DNA of 64,000 nt. Source: Streptomyces sp. MJM8645. GTDB taxonomy: Bacteria > Actinomycetota > Actinomycetes > Streptomycetales > Streptomycetaceae. The notes under the pieces are model-generated. The model saw nothing but the letters and a program-made list of their open reading frames with translations, made no database searches and was not told where the DNA came from. Each line of letters starts with the position of its first letter. Position 1 is the first letter of the stretch. Shown here piece by piece: positions 61,935 to 64,000 of the stretch. The stretch lies in contig NZ_LJJF01000001.1 of assembly GCF_001625365.1 (NCBI RefSeq), positions 6,194,501-6,258,500 on the forward strand. The letters are read 5' to 3'. A program made the translations under genes and the position numbers.

Positions 61935-62720
61935 TCAGGGGCCCGGCCGACGGGCCAACCGCTGTTCGGCGGCGACGACCAGCGGCTCCAGCAGCGGCAG
62001 CGAGAGCAGTACCAGCAGTCCGGCGGCCCAGCCGGCCAACACGTCGGTGACCCAGTGGGTGCCCAGGTAGAGCGTGGTCAGGCCGATCGAGCAGGCGGTG
62101 GCGGCGGCGATCACCGCGCCGGTGCGCCGCCAGCGGACCGCGAGGTAGGCGAGCACGCCCCAGGTGACGACCGCGTTGGCGGTGTGACCGGAGGGGAAGA
62201 TGGTGCCGCCGGAGAACAGTTCGGGCGAGCCGACGTACTGGGCGTAGTGCGGGCCGAGCCGGCCGGTGACGATCTTGACCGCGCCGACCGTGACGTTGAG
62301 CAGCAGCAGCGCGACGGCCATCACCAGCAGCGGGCGCAGCCGGCCCAGCCGGTGCGCGCGCCAGCCGAGCCAGACGAAGGCGGCGATGGCGGAGGGGCCG
62401 CGTTGCCCGGCGACCACCCAGGTGTCGAGCAGCGGTTCCAGGCTGGGCCAGCGTTCGTAGGGGCGGAACAGCCGGACCGACCAGTCGAGGTCGACCAGGG
62501 CCGTGTTGAGCAGGACACCGGCCAGGACCAGCAGGTAGGCGACGCAGGTCACGGCGAGCAGGGCGGCCTGTCGGCGGCCCATCGGCGGCCAGCCGGGCTC
62601 GCGGCGGTGGGCTCGTTCGGGGCTCGGGCGCTCGCGGTGGGTGGTGGTGAGCTGCTCCGGCCCCTGGTTCGGATAGGGCGCGGGGGTACTCGGGGCTTGC
62701 ACGGGGGTGACCTTACCCAT
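61935..62720 (-). CDS. PAP2-family membrane phosphatase
   Basis: The 261-residue type 2 phosphatidic-acid/undecaprenyl-diphosphate phosphatase-like protein has five or six transmembrane helices. Its catalytic motifs are KIVTGRLGP, PSGHTAN and GTHWVTDVLAG. The cytoplasmic N-terminal ~55 residues are Pro/Arg-rich. ATG 62720 is used; a TTG at 62771 would extend it. The substrate could be a lipid phosphate such as prenyl diphosphate, but this is not determined. Confidence 0.88.
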   Translation of the reverse strand: MGKVTPVQAPSTPAPYPNQGPEQLTTTHRERPSPERAHRREPGWPPMGRRQAALLAVTCVAYLLVLAGVLLNTALVDLDWSVRLFRPYERWPSLEPLLDTWVVAGQRGPSAIAAFVWLGWRAHRLGRLRPLLVMAVALLLLNVTVGAVKIVTGRLGPHYAQYVGSPELFSGGTIFPSGHTANAVVTWGVLAYLAVRWRRTGAVIAAATACSIGLTTLYLGTHWVTDVLAGWAAGLLVLLSLPLLEPLVVAAEQRLARRPGP

Positions 62721-62871
62721 CCGGCCGGGGCTATTCCGGAGGGATTTGTCATTTTCCCGTGAAATCGACAATTGGCGGGGAGAGGTCCGCCCGGGGAGTG
62801 ATTTCCGCGATTCTCGGATCGAATGCCAGTGTGGTGTTCGAATGATTCTGCAAAAGCCCCGGTAAAGAAAG

Positions 62872-62908
62872 CGGAGTGGGAGGCCGGCGCGGCCGGCTTC
62901 CCACTCCG
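62872..62908 (-). terminator. Terminator after the fabG-like gene
   Basis: CGGAGTGGGAGGCCGGC (62872-62888) pairs with 62892-62908 with one mismatch. It lies 26 bases beyond the fabG-like stop on the minus strand and is a near copy of the hpnO terminator. Confidence 0.8.
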
Positions 62909-62933
62909 TGGTAACCCTGTGTAGGTTCCGTGC

Positions 62934-63701
62934 TCAGTCGAGGGGGCCGCCCGCGACGTAGATCACCTGCCCGGAGACGAAGCCGGCGCCCTCGCTCGCG
63001 AGGAAGGAGATGGTGTGGGCGACGTCCTCAGGCAGACCGACCCGCTGGACCGGGATCTGGGAGGCCGCAGCCCGCTTGAAGTCTTCGAAGTCCATGCCGA
63101 CCCGGGCTGCGGTGGCCGCGGTCATGTCGGTGGCGATGAAGCCGGGGGCCACGGCGTTGGCGGTGATGCCGAACTTGCCCAGCTCAATGGCCAAAGTCTT
63201 GGTGAAGCCTTGCAGACCGGCCTTGGCGGCCGAGTAGTTGGCCTGGCCGCGGTTGCCCTGGGCGGACGAGGAGGACAGGTTGACGATGCGGCCGAAACCG
63301 GCGTCCACCATGTGCTTCTGCACCGCGCGGGTCATCAGGAAGGCCCCGCGCAGATGGACGTTCATGACCGTGTCCCAGTCGGACTCGGACATCTTGAAGA
63401 GCAGGTTGTCGCGGAGCACGCCCGCGTTGTTGACCAGCACCACGGGGGCGCCGAGCTCGGCGGCCACCCGGTCGACGGCGGCCTGCACCTGGTCGGCGTC
63501 CGAGACGTCGGCGCCCACGGCCAGGGCCCGGCCGCCGGCCGCGGTGATCCGGTCGACGGTGTCCTTCCCGGCGGTCTCGTCCAGGTCGAGGACGGCCACG
63601 GCGTAGCCGTCGGAGGCCAGTTGCACGGCGGTGGCGGCGCCCAGGCCGCGGGCGGCGCCGGTGACGACGGCGACCCGGGGGGCGGTGCTCTGCTCGGTCA
63701 T
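62934..63701 (-). CDS. 3-oxoacyl-ACP reductase-like SDR (FabG family)
   Basis: The 255-residue classical short-chain dehydrogenase/reductase has the NADPH fingerprint VVTGAARGLGAATA, NNAG in VLVNNAGVLRDN, catalytic Ser in VNLSSSSAQG and Y-x3-K in ANYSAAKAGL. The sequence GMDFEDFKRAAASQIPVQRVG is typical of actinobacterial FabG-like proteins. It may act in fatty-acid or hydroxyacyl metabolism. ATG 63701 is used; the upstream frame is not. Several dyads lie upstream. Confidence 0.9.
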   Translation of the reverse strand: MTEQSTAPRVAVVTGAARGLGAATAVQLASDGYAVAVLDLDETAGKDTVDRITAAGGRALAVGADVSDADQVQAAVDRVAAELGAPVVLVNNAGVLRDNLLFKMSESDWDTVMNVHLRGAFLMTRAVQKHMVDAGFGRIVNLSSSSAQGNRGQANYSAAKAGLQGFTKTLAIELGKFGITANAVAPGFIATDMTAATAARVGMDFEDFKRAAASQIPVQRVGLPEDVAHTISFLASEGAGFVSGQVIYVAGGPLD

Positions 63702-63762
63702 GCTCGCTCTCGTCTCTCTCGGGGTGGTCTCCGCGGGGAGCGCCCCGGGGAGGGTGGCCACA

Positions 63763-63836
63763 CCCTACCCGCGAGTAGGGAGGGCGAACAGGGTCGGAGA
63801 GTCGCGGGTGACGGTCGGTAAGGACCGACCGGTCGG
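63763..63836. promoter_or_regulatory. Cluster of dyads upstream of the fabG-like gene
   Basis: CCCTAC-N6-GTAGGG (63763-63780) contains TACCCGCGAGTA, a TetR-operator-like core. About 45 bases further, CCGACCGGTCGG (63825-63836) is a perfect 12-bp palindrome, overlapping GGTCGGT...ACCGACC. These suggest a TetR-type regulator controlling fabG or a gene beyond the window. The remaining bases to 64000 show no gene. Confidence 0.45.
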
Positions 63837-64000
63837 CTTTCTACTGAGAACGGGTTACCGAGAGGGCGTGGCGGGCGCGTAAATATGCCAATGTTGCCGA
63901 ACCTGCGTCTACTATCCGCCCCTGCCTGCCAGCAAGGGCCCGCCGTTTGTATAGTGTCCGCCAGCAGCCACCGGCTGCACGGCTGGAGCGCCCTCCCTCA

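Overview
The window is about 73% GC, uses GTG and TTG starts freely, and has many 4-base GTGA/ATGA gene overlaps. Together with a bldA-type TTA codon and the gene content (cobalamin, hopanoid, dipeptide ABC operon, XRE-MurA), this points to a chromosome of a Streptomycetaceae member, Streptomyces or the close relative Kitasatospora. This assignment is inference; no 16S gene is present.

Region 1 (1-8,800) holds housekeeping and accessory genes: a partial membrane protein, GTP cyclohydrolase II, NADP-type glutamate dehydrogenase, an AraC/GyrI-like regulator, a quinone oxidoreductase, a two-domain VOC protein, and an apolipoprotein N-acyltransferase with a histidine-repeat tail. Region 2 (8,880-24,850) is a scattered corrin-ring pathway: cobN (minus strand, behind a cobalamin riboswitch), cobG-cobH-cobIJ (plus), cbiD (plus) and cobL-cobM-cobK (minus). 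It is interrupted by a Tat-exported metallophosphoesterase, an XRE-MurA fusion, a MITE-like element and a decayed DinB-family gene. Region 3 (24,900-41,420) carries small metabolic genes, an EF-hand protein, a cytidine-deaminase-like gene, a GNAT gene with its core deleted, a four-gene dipeptide/nickel-type ABC operon, glyA behind a ZTP riboswitch, an aldehyde dehydrogenase, a methyltransferase, an APC permease and tRNA-Leu(GAG).

Region 4 (42,300-48,940) contains idi, then a co-directional cassette: a cytidylyltransferase-like NTP transferase, a glycerol-1-phosphate dehydrogenase homologue, a CDP-alcohol phosphotransferase, a GT2 glycosyltransferase and a TagGH-type exporter. Together these look like a pathway for making, decorating and exporting a polyol-phosphate surface lipid or glycopolymer. 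Region 5 (49,185-61,213) is a complete hopanoid operon (hpnC, hpnD, hpnE, prenyl synthase, shc, hpnG, hpnH, dxs, hpnO) running from squalene formation to aminobacteriohopanetriol. Region 6 (to 64,000) has a DUF6343 protein, an I78 inhibitor, a PAP2 phosphatase and a FabG-like reductase with several dyads upstream.

The most striking unexplained structures are three AT-rich intergenic hairpins built from 7-bp units (around 1,415-1,541, 5,017-5,101 and 16,621-16,709). Each directly follows a stop codon. One contains a 60-bp perfect palindrome. Their low GC and shared heptad vocabulary set them apart from everything around them.
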